Source: Paenibacillus gyeongsangnamensis
Lineage (GTDB): Bacteria > Bacillota > Bacilli > Paenibacillales > NBRC-103111
Assembly: GCF_027533625.1 (NCBI RefSeq)
Contig: NZ_JAQAGZ010000007.1
Span: forward strand, 186,001-250,000
Length of the DNA stretch: 64,000 nt
Direction of reading: 5' to 3'
Shown here in pieces: positions 16,741-25,524 of this stretch (the stretch's first letter is position 1; every line of letters starts with the position of its first letter). Position numbers and translations under genes: made by a program. A model generated the notes under the pieces. It did not search any database and had not been told where the DNA came from. It worked only from the letters and a program-made list of their open reading frames with translations.

Positions 16741-17330
16741 AAACTTGGAAATGGACCATAGCCATGCTCGCGGCGGTCAGCTTGCTCACCGCCTGCACGA
16801 AAAACCAGACGGCAGCGCCTTCGCCGCAGACACCCCCTGCGCAAGGACAAACGGGCGGAGCCGCCGCTCCGGGCGGCACGACCGGCGGAACGACAGGGGG
16901 GGCGGCAGGAGGCGCCCCAGGCAAAGCACCGGCTGCCAACGTGAAGCTGGTGCCGGTAACATATGCCGATGCGGAGAAGCAAATGGTGACCTCCACGGCC
17001 AAAACGGCGGGCCTCAAGACGGTGTACTTGCCTCAGCAGCTCACATCCGGAGACAAGCTGAATCAGGTGGGACTCTCCGGCGGGGTCATGACTCTGGAGT
17101 TTCTGAAGCTGTCGATGCAGGAGTCGGCCAAAGAAATCGTGCCTGCCGGCAAGGCCGAGTCGGAGACGCCCGTGAAGCTGAGCGTCGGGGACGGCAAGTG
17201 GGTGACGGTCGGCGGTCAATCGACACTGTACGTAAAGACCGCGGATACCTATGTGGCGATCACTCCGTCCAAAAATGTTTCGAAGGATGAGACCCAGGCC
17301 GTCGCCGAGACGCTGAAGCCCGTGCAATAG
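16737..17330 (+). CDS. Small lipoprotein of unknown function (197 aa)
   Basis: TTG start overlapping the previous stop (TTGA), with ribosome site GGAGG upstream, so it is translationally coupled to the Ger(x)C-like lipoprotein gene. Lipobox LLTAC at residues 16-20. A low-complexity Gly/Ala/Pro/Thr linker (about 28-65) joins the anchor to a domain of about 130 residues. That domain resembles DUF4367-type modules: a KTVYLPQQL opening and a closing strand pair followed by an amphipathic helix (DETQAVAETL). That similarity is weak. Probably a cell-surface protein working with its neighbour. Confidence 0.75.
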   Translation: MKTWKWTIAMLAAVSLLTACTKNQTAAPSPQTPPAQGQTGGAAAPGGTTGGTTGGAAGGAPGKAPAANVKLVPVTYADAEKQMVTSTAKTAGLKTVYLPQQLTSGDKLNQVGLSGGVMTLEFLKLSMQESAKEIVPAGKAESETPVKLSVGDGKWVTVGGQSTLYVKTADTYVAITPSKNVSKDETQAVAETLKPVQ

Positions 17331-17457
17331 CCGAAAAGGCTTGTATTTCAGCGGCCGGTACCCATTTTTCGCATAAATAGGTATCTCCCTTATCCCCCAA
17401 TTGGTCCTTTCCGCATAGGTTGAATTATGCATAAACCAATCAGCGGGAGGGTGGCCA

Positions 17458-18093
17458 ATGGCGGAAGGAATTGACCGCGCCGCTCCGTTCACGACGGCGG
17501 CGCCGCTTCAGTGTTTGAAGAACAGCGGATTCACGTTCGTCGGCCGGTATTACAGTCAGTCCGATTGGAAGAACTTGACGCGTGCGGAAGCGAAACGGAT
17601 CAGTTCGGCAGGCCTGTGGATCGTAACCGTTTATCAGGATGCGAACAACACGGCGGATTACTTTACGTACGATCGCGGCGTGAGCGACTGCAGCACGGCC
17701 ATTCAGCGGGCCGGCAGCGTAGGGCAGCCGTTCGGTACGCCGATCTATTTTGCCGTGGATTTCGAGGTATACGCCGGAGATGCGGCGCTGAAGCAGGTGG
17801 AAGCTTACTTCGAGGGCGTGCAGGACCGGATGCGTCAGCAAGCGGCGGAGAACGGGGGGCAGAAATGGGAGCTTGGCGTGTATGGCTCCTATGATGCCGT
17901 CGAATATATTGCGAACTGGATTCAGGACGTCACGTACGTCTGGCAAACCTACACCTGGAGCAACGGCCGGATTTTCAGCTACAACAATCTGTACCAATAT
18001 CTCAACGATACGACCCTCAGCGCCTGCCGGAACGCGGGAACGGTAGACCGGGTGCGGTCGAACGGGAACGGAGGCGGCTTTCAGGTCAGCTGA
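17458..18093 (+). CDS. DUF1906 glycoside-hydrolase-like protein (211 aa)
   Basis: Matches the DUF1906/Rv2525c-like family, which folds as a TIM barrel related to glycoside hydrolase 25. Seen: GIDRAAPFT with the first conserved Asp near residue 5, TFVGRYYSQSDWKNLT, VTVYQDANN, IYFAVDFEVY with the second acidic pair near 100-104, and LGVYGSYDAVEYI. No signal peptide, so export would need another route or the protein acts inside (for instance in the spore mother cell). Start chosen at the ATG after GGGAGGG. A terminator follows directly. Confidence 0.85.
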   Translation: MAEGIDRAAPFTTAAPLQCLKNSGFTFVGRYYSQSDWKNLTRAEAKRISSAGLWIVTVYQDANNTADYFTYDRGVSDCSTAIQRAGSVGQPFGTPIYFAVDFEVYAGDAALKQVEAYFEGVQDRMRQQAAENGGQKWELGVYGSYDAVEYIANWIQDVTYVWQTYTWSNGRIFSYNNLYQYLNDTTLSACRNAGTVDRVRSNGNGGGFQVS

Positions 18094-18101
18094 GCCGATG
18101 C

Positions 18102-18136
18102 GCAGGCGGGCTTCCCGAACGGGGGAGCCTGCTTTT
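18102..18136 (+). terminator. Terminator after the DUF1906 gene
   Basis: GCAGGC...GCCTGC outer stem with an inner GGCTTCCC/GGGGGAGCC-type pairing and TTTT after it. Confidence 0.75.
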
Positions 18137-18190
18137 CGTATGTCCGTTTCATGAGCGGCGACGGGAACGGGGCGATGGATTGCCGAAATA

Positions 18191-18199
18191 TGGTATAAT
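18191..18199 (+). promoter_or_regulatory. Extended -10 promoter of the PgpA-like gene
   Basis: TGGTATAAT, a consensus extended -10 with no clear -35, lies about 45 bp before the start codon. Confidence 0.55.
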
Positions 18200-18244
18200 G
18201 CGATTCATATCGATTTTGACTACTCAAACAAGCGGGTGCCGACA

Positions 18245-19207
18245 ATGAAAACATTTTTGAAGGATAAAGCGTTGGTGATGGCCGAAATGCGGGAGGAGCT
18301 GTTCAGCCACTTCCCGAAGGCTTCCATTGAGGAAGCGGTAGCCAAGCTTCTGGTCGAAGTGAAGGGTATCAAGAAAATTCCGAAGGATCTGATCTCCGAG
18401 ACGCTGCTGGACGTGCTGAGCAAGACGGAAACTTACAATGTGATAACCACCCTTCTGGAGCTGGAGAAAAAGGTAAAGCATGACCACGAGCTGCTGGCGA
18501 GCATGAAGGATCCGTCGTTCAACATTCACCGCACGATCGCAATGTCCATCTGCGGCATGTACGGAAGCGGCGCAAGCTCGCTGTTCGGGTTTGTCGACTG
18601 CAAATTCCGTTTCTTCTTTCCGTACAAGCGTCCGAAGAGTTTTCTGTCCAAAGGCGTTTGCGCGCTTGTCGCCTCTACCGCCACCGTCGTCATCTCCGAT
18701 AAAGTCAAGGAGGATTACACGGAGCGCAACCTGGAGCTCCTGGCTTCCCGGGGAGTGACCCTGGAGGATCTCGTCGATTTGGTCGACGGACTGCAGCGTC
18801 CTTATAATCCCAACATGGAGCGCAAGCTCAGCGAGGATAACGTACGGGCGGTGTTGAAGAAGCAGCAGGCCTATCATGCCATCCAGCTGGCGATTAAAGT
18901 GGATCTTGCAGTGGAGCGGGGAGAACTGAATCCCCAGTATACGAACATCGTAGGCCATGACGAAGGGCTGTTCGGGGTGGACGAATCGGTCGCCACCGCC
19001 ATCCCGCTGCTGTACGGAACGATTGCATTGACCAATTTCGGCTATCTGGACAAGGAGAAGCCCGGCATCATCGATTCGCTCGATTCGGACCATTCGGAAG
19101 GCAAATGCAACACGTTTATAGACGATATCGTCTGCGGTATTGCCGCCGCCGCGTGCGGAAGGCTGGCCCACAACAATGTGCCGGAATTCAGCAAGCCGCT
19201 CAAATAA
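18245..19207 (+). CDS. PgpA/YutG-family protein with an extra N-terminal domain (320 aa)
   Basis: Residues about 160-320 resemble the phosphatidylglycerophosphatase A family of Bacillales (YutG): RGVTLEDLVDLVDGLQRPYNP, an ENVRAVL-like segment, DEGLFGVDE, GTIALTNFGYLDKEKPG and NTFIDDIVCGIAAA in order. That family dephosphorylates phosphatidylglycerol phosphate, or is at least assigned to it. Ahead of this sits about 155 residues that I cannot place, with a helical start and a mildly hydrophobic stretch SMSICGMYGSGASSLFGF-like region near 95-120. The full protein is thus about twice the length of YutG. Start 18245 (ATG) is preferred to GTG 18236 by spacing. The stop codon is directly joined to repeat B. 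Confidence 0.7.
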   Translation: MKTFLKDKALVMAEMREELFSHFPKASIEEAVAKLLVEVKGIKKIPKDLISETLLDVLSKTETYNVITTLLELEKKVKHDHELLASMKDPSFNIHRTIAMSICGMYGSGASSLFGFVDCKFRFFFPYKRPKSFLSKGVCALVASTATVVISDKVKEDYTERNLELLASRGVTLEDLVDLVDGLQRPYNPNMERKLSEDNVRAVLKKQQAYHAIQLAIKVDLAVERGELNPQYTNIVGHDEGLFGVDESVATAIPLLYGTIALTNFGYLDKEKPGIIDSLDSDHSEGKCNTFIDDIVCGIAAAACGRLAHNNVPEFSKPLK

Positions 19208-19334
19208 GAAAAACTCCTTATCGGAGTCTTTCAAAGCAGCCAGACCGTTCTTAGCGGAAGTTTTTCTTGGTACAGAAAGTTGCAGTCCACTTTAATGCTT
19301 TAGTGAACTTAAACTTTCTGTAGCGTTAAGAAAA
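19206..19334 (+). repeat. Intergenic repeat B, copy 1 (two hairpins)
   Basis: Hairpin 1: AAGAAAAACT pairs with AGTTTTTCTT; hairpin 2: ACAGAAAGT pairs with ACTTTCTGT. Same unit as 39803-39931. It starts on the stop codon of the preceding gene and runs into a second, interrupted unit. Confidence 0.8.
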
Positions 19335-19601
19335 ACTCCTTATCGGAGCCAGGCTGTAGAGAAACCCATAAAATAGAGAAATCTGCCTTGGTACTCCGGT
19401 AGGGTATCCCCCTCCGGCCGCTGTTGTTACCCGTAAAATTTTCAATTTATTCGCTATGCAGCGGTCATTTTCCGATAACAAAGGCGGGCGCTATCGCTCC
19501 TACAGGGGATACCCCACCTACTACCTTTTGCATTTTTCGATATACCCGGGTTTCTCGTCAATCTGACTCCTTATCGGAGCCTTTCAAAGCAGCCAGACCG
19601 T
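19327..19601 (+). repeat. Truncated second unit of repeat B, split by element A copy 2
   Basis: Starts TAAGAAAAACTCC like a B unit, is split after CGGAGCC by element A, resumes with ACTCCTTATCGGAGCC and runs on through TTTCAAAGCAGCCAGACCGT, ending at the stop codon of the facing diguanylate cyclase gene. Confidence 0.75.
19351..19565 (+). mobile_element. Foldback repeat element A, copy 2 (about 215 bp)
   Basis: Same sequence as 7243-7455 with scattered substitutions; starts AGGCTGTAGAGAAACCC and ends GGTTTCTCGTCAATCTG. It is flanked by perfect 16-bp direct repeats (ACTCCTTATCGGAGCC at 19335-19350 and 19566-19581) that contain the palindrome CTCC-ttatc-GGAG. Confidence 0.87.
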
Positions 19602-20470
19602 CAAGACTCCGAATAAAACATCAAGGCGTTCTTTCCCTGGCGCTTGGCGGCGTACATGGCCATATCCGCCTTATTCAAAAGCGTCGTATCGTCGCTGCCG
19701 TGCTCAGGAAATAGTGCGGCTCCGATACTGGTCGAGAAGTTGATTTGCCGTCCGCTTAAATCAAAAGGCTGATTCAGCGCATCGGCGATGCGGCGGGCGA
19801 TCTTGACGATATCATCCCGCTCCTCAAAATGCTGCAGCAGCACAACGAACTCGTCTCCCCCCATCCGGCACACGGTATCCGGCTCGCGGATCGAGTGTGT
19901 GAGGCGGGCTGCTGCCATGACCAGTAGTTCGTCTCCGGCGGAATGACCGAAGCAGTCGTTGATTTTCTTAAAATCGTCAAGGTCCAAGTAAAGCACTGCA
20001 AGCTTGCGCTGGTAGCGTCTGGCGGCAATAAGCGATTGGGTAAAACGGTCATGGAACAATCGGCGGTTGGGGAGTCCTGTCAGCACATCATAGTAGGCAA
20101 GCCGGGTGAGCTGCAGTTCCTGCTCCTTGCGACGAGTAACGTCTCGTACGGAGAAAGCCGCCAGCGCGGGAACTCCGGCCAGCGGGACAGGATATCCTCT
20201 GCCCTCGGCCCAGATCTCCCGGCCGTCGGGCAGCACCGCAAGGAATTCCGCTTCAAACGGCTCGAGGCAGGTTCGGAGCCGGTGAAGCGCTTCGACGATT
20301 CTGTCGCGGTCACGTTCATGAAGACATTGCTCTGCAGGCCTGCCGCCGAAGATGGCCGGAGAGGCATAGACGGGTATACCGGCGGGGTCGATAATCAGCA
20401 GCCCGTCGGGGGAATGCTCTACCGCCGCTTGGAGCCGACTGTCCGACCCGGGATCAATCCGCTTATCCAT
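19601..20470 (-). CDS. PAS-GGDEF diguanylate cyclase (289 aa)
   Basis: Makes cyclic di-GMP from GTP. A PAS sensor domain (about residues 12-115; AVEHSPDGLLIIDPAG opening, a PAC-like FSVRDVTRRKE end) is joined to a GGDEF domain. The catalytic signature MGGDEF is intact near residue 203 and an RxxD inhibitory I-site (REPD) lies five residues before it, so product feedback is expected. No EAL domain and no membrane helix are seen, so this is a soluble sensor. Start 20470 was chosen because GAGGTG precedes it; the open frame extends 62 codons upstream without a good ribosome site. The stop abuts a repeat B remnant. Confidence 0.92.
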   Translation of the reverse strand: MDKRIDPGSDSRLQAAVEHSPDGLLIIDPAGIPVYASPAIFGGRPAEQCLHERDRDRIVEALHRLRTCLEPFEAEFLAVLPDGREIWAEGRGYPVPLAGVPALAAFSVRDVTRRKEQELQLTRLAYYDVLTGLPNRRLFHDRFTQSLIAARRYQRKLAVLYLDLDDFKKINDCFGHSAGDELLVMAAARLTHSIREPDTVCRMGGDEFVVLLQHFEERDDIVKIARRIADALNQPFDLSGRQINFSTSIGAALFPEHGSDDTTLLNKADMAMYAAKRQGKNALMFYSES

Positions 20471-20797
20471 GGCGATCACCTCGATGTTGAAGGATGAATT
20501 CAGAAGCGGCAGCCTCGTTTCTTCCCGCCCTGATCCGGCTGGCGCGAAAGACTCTGCCTGATTTATGGGGATGCTATGCCGGTTGGATTCGAGGGTCCTT
20601 AATGAGTTTAGGGTAAAATACACTTTAATTATAGGCTTGAAGAACCAAGTAATCAAGGAAAAACCTGGACTAAAGTACCATTTTTTTAGTAAATTAATTT
20701 GTTTCAGGTATAGGACAAATTGTTGTCATAAACTCGTCTTCCTTCCGTATACATAAAAGCAAACGGACAAACCCGAACCCCCAAGGGAGGAAGAACC

Positions 20798-21847
20798 ATG
20801 AAACAATATAAATATAAGTGGATGCGTTGGGCCGCCGTTACCGGCATGGTGATGGTGCTTGCGTCTGGCTGCTCGGTGATCAAGACGAAGGAACAATCGC
20901 AGCAGATCGATCCTCCGCCGGTCGGCGCCGACGCGATGGCTGCCGGTGCCAAAGCTGTGACCGCGCCGATCGTAAACCCGATGCAGGTCAATATTTATGC
21001 CAGGGACGAGAAAGGCTTCATCGCGCCGATCGTCATTCAAGTGGAGAAATCCGAGAGCGTGGCGAAGACGGCCCTGGAGTACATGGTGGACGGGGGACCC
21101 TCCCAAGGCCGGCTGCCATCGGGCTTCAAGAGCGTCCTGCCGAAAGGGACCCAGGTGAAACAGATCAATATATCCAAGGATCAAAAGCTGGCCACGGTGG
21201 ATTTCTCCAAGGCCTTCGTGGACTACAACCTCCAGGATGAGCGCAAAATTCTCGAGGCGGTGACCTGGACGCTGACCAGCTTCGGCGCAGTCGATCAAGT
21301 GAAGATCCGCGTCGAAGGGAAGGATCTGAAGGAAATGCCGGTCGGCGGTACGCCTCTGGATGAGCCGTTGACCCGCGCGATGGGGATCAATCTCGAGAAG
21401 CCGGAAAGCGTAGAGTTTGGACAGTCGACGCCGGTCACGCTTTATTTCCTGAATCAGAATCAAGCCAATTACACCTATTATGTCCCGGTTACCCGGTTGA
21501 TCAAACGAACGGACAATGTAGCTCAGGCGGTGATTGAGCAGCTGATTGCGGGTCCCGACGAGAAGAAGGGGCTGACGGGGGTCATGGCGCCGGGAGCCGA
21601 GCTGCTGAAGATCAGCAAGTCCGACGATGTCGTCACGGTCAACTTCTCGGACAAAATGCTCGGACCGGACAAGAAAGCCCCGGCCGAAGCGCTCAAAGCC
21701 GTCGTGTTGTCGCTCACGGAGAACGTAGGCACTTCGACGAAGGTACAAATCCAGGTCAACGGCGATACCAAGGTCGCCTCGACGGACAATTTCAATTACT
21801 CGAAGCCGGTAGCCCGGCCGCTGAACGTCAACCAAGTGAAGTCTTAG
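20798..21847 (+). CDS. gerM: GerMN-domain spore germination lipoprotein GerM (349 aa)
   Basis: Cell-surface lipoprotein (lipobox LASGC near residues 22-26, preceded by a charged MKQYKYKWMRW). Two GerMN domains: about residues 70-175 (ARDEKGFIAPIVIQV... ALEYMVDGG) and 205-325 (TYYVPVTRLIKRT... VIEQLIAGP), each ending with the VDFSKAF / VNFSDKM strand pattern. GerM is needed for sporulation and germination in B. subtilis. Its position before rph and rdgB is the same as in B. subtilis. Ribosome site GGGAGGAAG. A strong terminator follows, so rph has its own promoter. Confidence 0.92.
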   Translation: MKQYKYKWMRWAAVTGMVMVLASGCSVIKTKEQSQQIDPPPVGADAMAAGAKAVTAPIVNPMQVNIYARDEKGFIAPIVIQVEKSESVAKTALEYMVDGGPSQGRLPSGFKSVLPKGTQVKQINISKDQKLATVDFSKAFVDYNLQDERKILEAVTWTLTSFGAVDQVKIRVEGKDLKEMPVGGTPLDEPLTRAMGINLEKPESVEFGQSTPVTLYFLNQNQANYTYYVPVTRLIKRTDNVAQAVIEQLIAGPDEKKGLTGVMAPGAELLKISKSDDVVTVNFSDKMLGPDKKAPAEALKAVVLSLTENVGTSTKVQIQVNGDTKVASTDNFNYSKPVARPLNVNQVKS

Positions 21848-21867
21848 GCGGCGCCGCTGCCTGTAAC

Positions 21868-21925
21868 GGTCCCCTTCCCGGCTCAGTGAACACCGCTGCG
21901 CGCGTAGAAGGGGGCCTTTTGTTTT
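21868..21925 (+). terminator. Terminator after gerM
   Basis: GGTCCCCTTC (21868-21877) pairs with GAAGGGGGCC (21907-21916), followed by TTTTGTTTT. Confidence 0.75.
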
Positions 21926-22056
21926 AAAGCTGCCTATGTACGAGGATTTAAGGCAGAAATCCGCTGACATGATGCAAAGGGAACGCGGGTTATAAGGCGA
22001 AGAAGCGCGGGTGTCCGAAACTCTATACCCGCCCCCTCGCGAGCACCGGTACGAGT

Positions 22057-22085
22057 TTGGTTTTCCAGAATTGCTCTGGTACAAT
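22057..22085 (+). promoter_or_regulatory. Sigma-A promoter of rph-rdgB
   Basis: TTGGTT, a 17-bp spacer, then TACAAT preceded by TG (extended -10). Confidence 0.65.
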
Positions 22086-22123
22086 GAGTACGTTACCGAG
22101 CAAAAGGAGGAAGCGAGAAACCG

Positions 22124-22885
22124 ATGAGAAGCGACGGCAGAGCATACGATCAGGCCCGGCCTGTGAACATTACGACGAATTACAACAAGCACGCCGAAGG
22201 CTCCGTGCTGATTGAAGTGGGCGATACGAAGGTGATTTGCACGGCCACCGTGGAAGAGCGGGTTCCGCCTTTTATGAAAGGTCAAGGCAAGGGCTGGGTG
22301 ACGGCGGAATATTCGATGCTGCCTCGAGCAACATCCGTCCGCAATCAGCGTGAAGCCGCAAAAGGCAAGCTCGGCGGACGGACTATGGAGATCCAGCGGC
22401 TGATCGGCCGCGCGCTCCGGTCGGTCGTCGATTTGGAGGCGCTGGGCGAGCGATCCATTACGCTGGACTGCGACGTGATCCAAGCGGACGGCGGCACGCG
22501 GACGACATCGATTACGGGTTCGTTCGTGGCACTGGCAATCGCTGTAGACAAGCTGTGCCGGGAGCGGAACCTGAACCGGTTCCCGATTACCGATTTTCTC
22601 GGATCCGTGAGCGTCGGGGTCATTCAAGGAAAAGCGCATCTGGACCTTAATTACGAAGAGGATTCCAAGGCGAAGGTCGATATGAACGTCGTCATGACCG
22701 GGGGAGGCCAATTCGTTGAGGTGCAGGGCACGGGCGAGGAAGCGCCCTTCTCGAGGCAGGAGCTGGACGAGCTGCTTCTACTGGCGGAATCGGGGATTCA
22801 GGGCATGATCCGGATGCAGGAGCAGGCGCTGGGTCCGATTGCGGAACGGATCAAGGGGGCGTCTCATGCGGCTTCCCGGCGGTGA
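22124..22885 (+). CDS. rph: Ribonuclease PH (253 aa)
   Basis: Phosphorolytic 3'-5' exonuclease that trims the 3' ends of tRNA and other RNAs in the cytoplasm. Family signatures seen: the N-terminal [51 protein letters not shown] near residues 85-100, [18 protein letters not shown] near 118-135 and the C-terminal [17 protein letters not shown] stretch. Length is typical (about 245-255). The start ATG follows AAAGGAGGAAG. The final 20 bp overlap the rdgB start, so the two are co-translated, as in B. subtilis (rph-ysnA). Confidence 0.96.
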   Translation: MRSDGRAYDQARPVNITTNYNKHAEGSVLIEVGDTKVICTATVEERVPPFMKGQGKGWVTAEYSMLPRATSVRNQREAAKGKLGGRTMEIQRLIGRALRSVVDLEALGERSITLDCDVIQADGGTRTTSITGSFVALAIAVDKLCRERNLNRFPITDFLGSVSVGVIQGKAHLDLNYEEDSKAKVDMNVVMTGGGQFVEVQGTGEEAPFSRQELDELLLLAESGIQGMIRMQEQALGPIAERIKGASHAASRR

Positions 22886-23507
22886 GGTGCTGATCGCCAC
22901 GCGAAGCCTCGGCAAGGTGAAGGAATTTGAAACGCTCTTTCAATCCGAGGGTCTGCGGGTGCAAAGCCTGCGCGATTATCCGGAGATTCCGGATATCGTC
23001 GAAGACGGAGATACGTTCACGGCCAACGCGTGGATCAAAGCCCGTACGATCGCGCTGCGCTTCGGCCTTCCGGTCCTTGCCGACGATTCCGGGCTTTGCG
23101 TGGACCGGCTTCACGGCGAGCCCGGCGTCTACTCGGCCCGCTACGCGGGGGAGCACGGCAATGACGAGGCCAACAACCGCAAGCTGCTGGACGAGCTGGC
23201 CACGCTGGGGCCGGTTAACGAATCCGGGGTGCAGGATGCGCCTGCTGTCTTGAGTCCGGCCCGCTTCGTCTGCGCCATCGCGCTGTCCGGCGCGGACGGT
23301 GAGCCGATCGCGCAGGTGGAAGGAACGTGCGAAGGCGTGATCATCGGGGAGCCGCGCGGGGAGCAAGGCTTCGGCTACGATCCCTTGTTTTATATTCCCC
23401 GGCTGGGCAAGACGATGGCGGAGCTGACGACGCCGGAGAAGAGCGCGGTCAGCCACCGCGGTGATGCGCTGAAGAAGCTGTGGAAAGCGATCGAAGGCTT
23501 GGACTGA
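22866..23507 (+). CDS. rdgB: XTP/dITP diphosphatase, RdgB/HAM1 family (213 aa)
   Basis: House-cleaning enzyme that hydrolyses XTP, ITP and dITP to monophosphates. Seen: [14 protein letters not shown] (nucleotide loop, usually SxNxxK), [13 protein letters not shown] with the catalytic Asp near residue 73, [23 protein letters not shown] near 167-177 and [11 protein letters not shown] at the end, all diagnostic. ATG 22866 is chosen since an earlier in-frame ATG at 22839 would add nine residues not found in the family; AAGGGGG lies just upstream. A strong terminator follows. Confidence 0.95.
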   Translation: MRLPGGEVLIATRSLGKVKEFETLFQSEGLRVQSLRDYPEIPDIVEDGDTFTANAWIKARTIALRFGLPVLADDSGLCVDRLHGEPGVYSARYAGEHGNDEANNRKLLDELATLGPVNESGVQDAPAVLSPARFVCAIALSGADGEPIAQVEGTCEGVIIGEPRGEQGFGYDPLFYIPRLGKTMAELTTPEKSAVSHRGDALKKLWKAIEGLD

Positions 23508-23520
23508 TCCTGTAACGAGA

Positions 23521-23571
23521 GGACGGGACGGCGGCGGAATGAAACATTTCCGCCGTCCGTCCCGTCTTTTG
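23521..23571 (+). terminator. Terminator after rdgB
   Basis: Stem of about 18 bp (GACGGGACGG...CCGTCCCGTC) closed by a short loop, followed by TTTTG. Confidence 0.85.
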
Positions 23572-23574
23572 TTA

Positions 23575-23676
23575 GTTGATAAGACTTTATAAATTTTTGC
23601 AGCTTATAGCTTCGTATCAACCTTGATAAACGCGCTGGTCCTTGTAAGACAAGGAAGGCGTAGCCGTTTATCCTGG
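23575..23676 (+). repeat. Intergenic repeat C, copy 1 (two hairpins)
   Basis: GTTGATAAGAC...GTATCAAC hairpin followed by GATAAACGCGCTGGTCCTTG...CGTTTATC hairpin ending TCCTGG. It begins right after the T-run of the rdgB terminator, in the same orientation as rdgB. Confidence 0.8.
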
Positions 23677-23679
23677 TGT

Positions 23680-25524
23680 TTACCGGATCGAAACCTTGTA
23701 ATGGCGGAGCCAGGTATCGACCTGGGCCAGATAGGCGAAGAGCTGCGGTCCCGTCATCAGCTGGCCGAACCAAGGAAGCTGGAAGCGGCCCTCATCGTCC
23801 TCGGCCAGCGCGCGGATTTTCGCCACATCGATAAACTGCAGCAGCGGAGACGAGGAATCGCCCAGAATCTCAAGCACCCAATTGCGGACCGCCGTCAAAT
23901 AATTCGGGTTATGGGTTTTGGGATACGGGCTTTTCTTACGCGTCAGCACATCTTCGGGCAGCACGCCCTTCAGCGCCTTGCGCAGGATGCCTTTCTCCCG
24001 GTCGCCCGACGTCTTGATCTCCCACGGAATATTCCATACGTATTCGACAAGGCGATGATCGCAGAACGGCACACGCACCTCGAGTCCAACCGCCATGCTC
24101 ATCCGGTCCTTGCGGTCGAGCAGCGTCGGCATGAACCGGGTGATATTGAGATAAGACATCTCCCGCATCCGGTTCTGCTGCGCGTTCTCGCCGGCCAGCC
24201 GCGGCACTTCGGAGAGGGCTTGGCGGTAGCGCTCCTGCACGTATTGCTCCGGCCTCACCCAGTTCACGAATTCCTTGGACAGCAGTCCGACGCGTTCCGG
24301 CGTAGCCAGGGCCCACGGGAAGGTGCTGGCATTCAGCGCGTCTTCACGGTGAAACCACGGATAACCGCCGAAGATTTCGTCGGCCGCTTCGCCGGAGATG
24401 GCGACGGTGGCGTCCTTCTTGATCTCGCGGCAGAACAAGTACAGAGAGCCGTCCACATCAGCCATGCCGGGCAGGTCGCGGGCATACACGACCGTGCGGA
24501 GCGCGTCCACGAGCTCCGGCGTATCGAACTCGAGCGCATGGTGCACGGTACCTAGATACTCCGTCATCCGTTTGATCCAGGGCGCATCGGCATTCGGCTG
24601 GAAGGCGTTCGCCTTGAAATGCTTATCGTTGTCGACGTAATCGATGGAATACGTATGAAGCGTCCCAAGCCCGTTCTTCTCGTAATGGCTTGCGGCGAAC
24701 GAGGTCAGCGCGCTGGAATCGAGGCCCCCGGAGAGCAGGGTGCAGATCGGAACGTCAGAGGCCAGCTGCCGCTCCACCGTATCCTTCAGCAGCTCCTTCA
24801 CCTTGGCCGCCGTCGTTTCGATGTCGTCCTCGTGGGGCTTGCTCTCGAGCTTCCAATAGGCTCTTACCTGAAGACCATTGCGGTCCATCACCATGCAGTG
24901 GCCGGGCTTCAGCTCATACATGTTGCGGTAGACGCCGTGCCCCGGCGTCCGCGCAGGCCCGACGGCGAATACTTCCGCCAGACCCTCGCCGCTGATCTGC
25001 GCGGGAAAATCCGGATGCGCCAGAATGGATTTCGGCTCCGAGCCGAACAGCAGCCGGCCTTCGGTGTAGGAATAAAACAGCGGCTTGACGCCGAGCCGGT
25101 CCCTCACCAGATAAAGCGACTGTTCCTCCGAATTCCAGATGGCAAAGGCGAAAATGCCGTTGAACCGGTCGACGCAGGAGCGCCCCCATTCGATATAGGC
25201 GATCAATAGCACTTCCGTATCGCACGTCGTTTGAAACCGGTGGCCGCGCAGCTCCAGCTCTCTTTTAAGCTCGGGGGCGTTATAGAGTTCACCGTTGTAC
25301 ACGATGGTAAAGACGTTATCTCCCGCCTTCCTGGTCATCGGCTGTGCGCCGTTCGCCGGATCCATGACGCTCAGACGCCGATGGCCCAGCGCGCAATGCG
25401 AAGTGATCCAGGTCCCGGAGGCATCCGGCCCGCGCAGCTCCAGCGTACACGTCATGTTCTCGAGAATGGACGGATACTGGGTCAAATCCTTGTTCCAATC
25501 AATCCATCCCGTTATTCCACACAT
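23680..25524 (-). CDS. asnO: Glutamine-hydrolysing asparagine synthetase, AsnO/AsnB type (614 aa)
   Basis: Converts aspartate, glutamine and ATP to asparagine. Start 25524 gives the N-terminus MCGITGW, whose Cys2 is the glutaminase nucleophile after Met removal; a start three codons earlier would hide it and would lie on the ribosome site. The Ntn glutaminase domain (2-~190) shows LRGPDASG, VYNGELYN and CDTEVLL. The synthetase domain has the PP-loop LLSGGLDSSALTSF (about 255-268) and GEAADEIFGGYPWF. The length matches B. subtilis AsnO (about 614), a paralog linked to sporulation; AsnB is shorter on average but cannot be fully excluded. It converges on rdgB, with repeat C between them. Confidence 0.93.
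   Translation of the reverse strand: MCGITGWIDWNKDLTQYPSILENMTCTLELRGPDASGTWITSHCALGHRRLSVMDPANGAQPMTRKAGDNVFTIVYNGELYNAPELKRELELRGHRFQTTCDTEVLLIAYIEWGRSCVDRFNGIFAFAIWNSEEQSLYLVRDRLGVKPLFYSYTEGRLLFGSEPKSILAHPDFPAQISGEGLAEVFAVGPARTPGHGVYRNMYELKPGHCMVMDRNGLQVRAYWKLESKPHEDDIETTAAKVKELLKDTVERQLASDVPICTLLSGGLDSSALTSFAASHYEKNGLGTLHTYSIDYVDNDKHFKANAFQPNADAPWIKRMTEYLGTVHHALEFDTPELVDALRTVVYARDLPGMADVDGSLYLFCREIKKDATVAISGEAADEIFGGYPWFHREDALNASTFPWALATPERVGLLSKEFVNWVRPEQYVQERYRQALSEVPRLAGENAQQNRMREMSYLNITRFMPTLLDRKDRMSMAVGLEVRVPFCDHRLVEYVWNIPWEIKTSGDREKGILRKALKGVLPEDVLTRKKSPYPKTHNPNYLTAVRNWVLEILGDSSSPLLQFIDVAKIRALAEDDEGRFQLPWFGQLMTGPQLFAYLAQVDTWLRHYKVSIR

Noticed and set aside
20726..22711. A 661-codon open frame antisense to gerM and rph, and a 597-codon one antisense to the RND gene (2312-4105)
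   Set aside because: Both oppose well-recognised genes. The products are rich in Arg, His and Asp as expected from the complement of GC-rich codons, and they have no start context.
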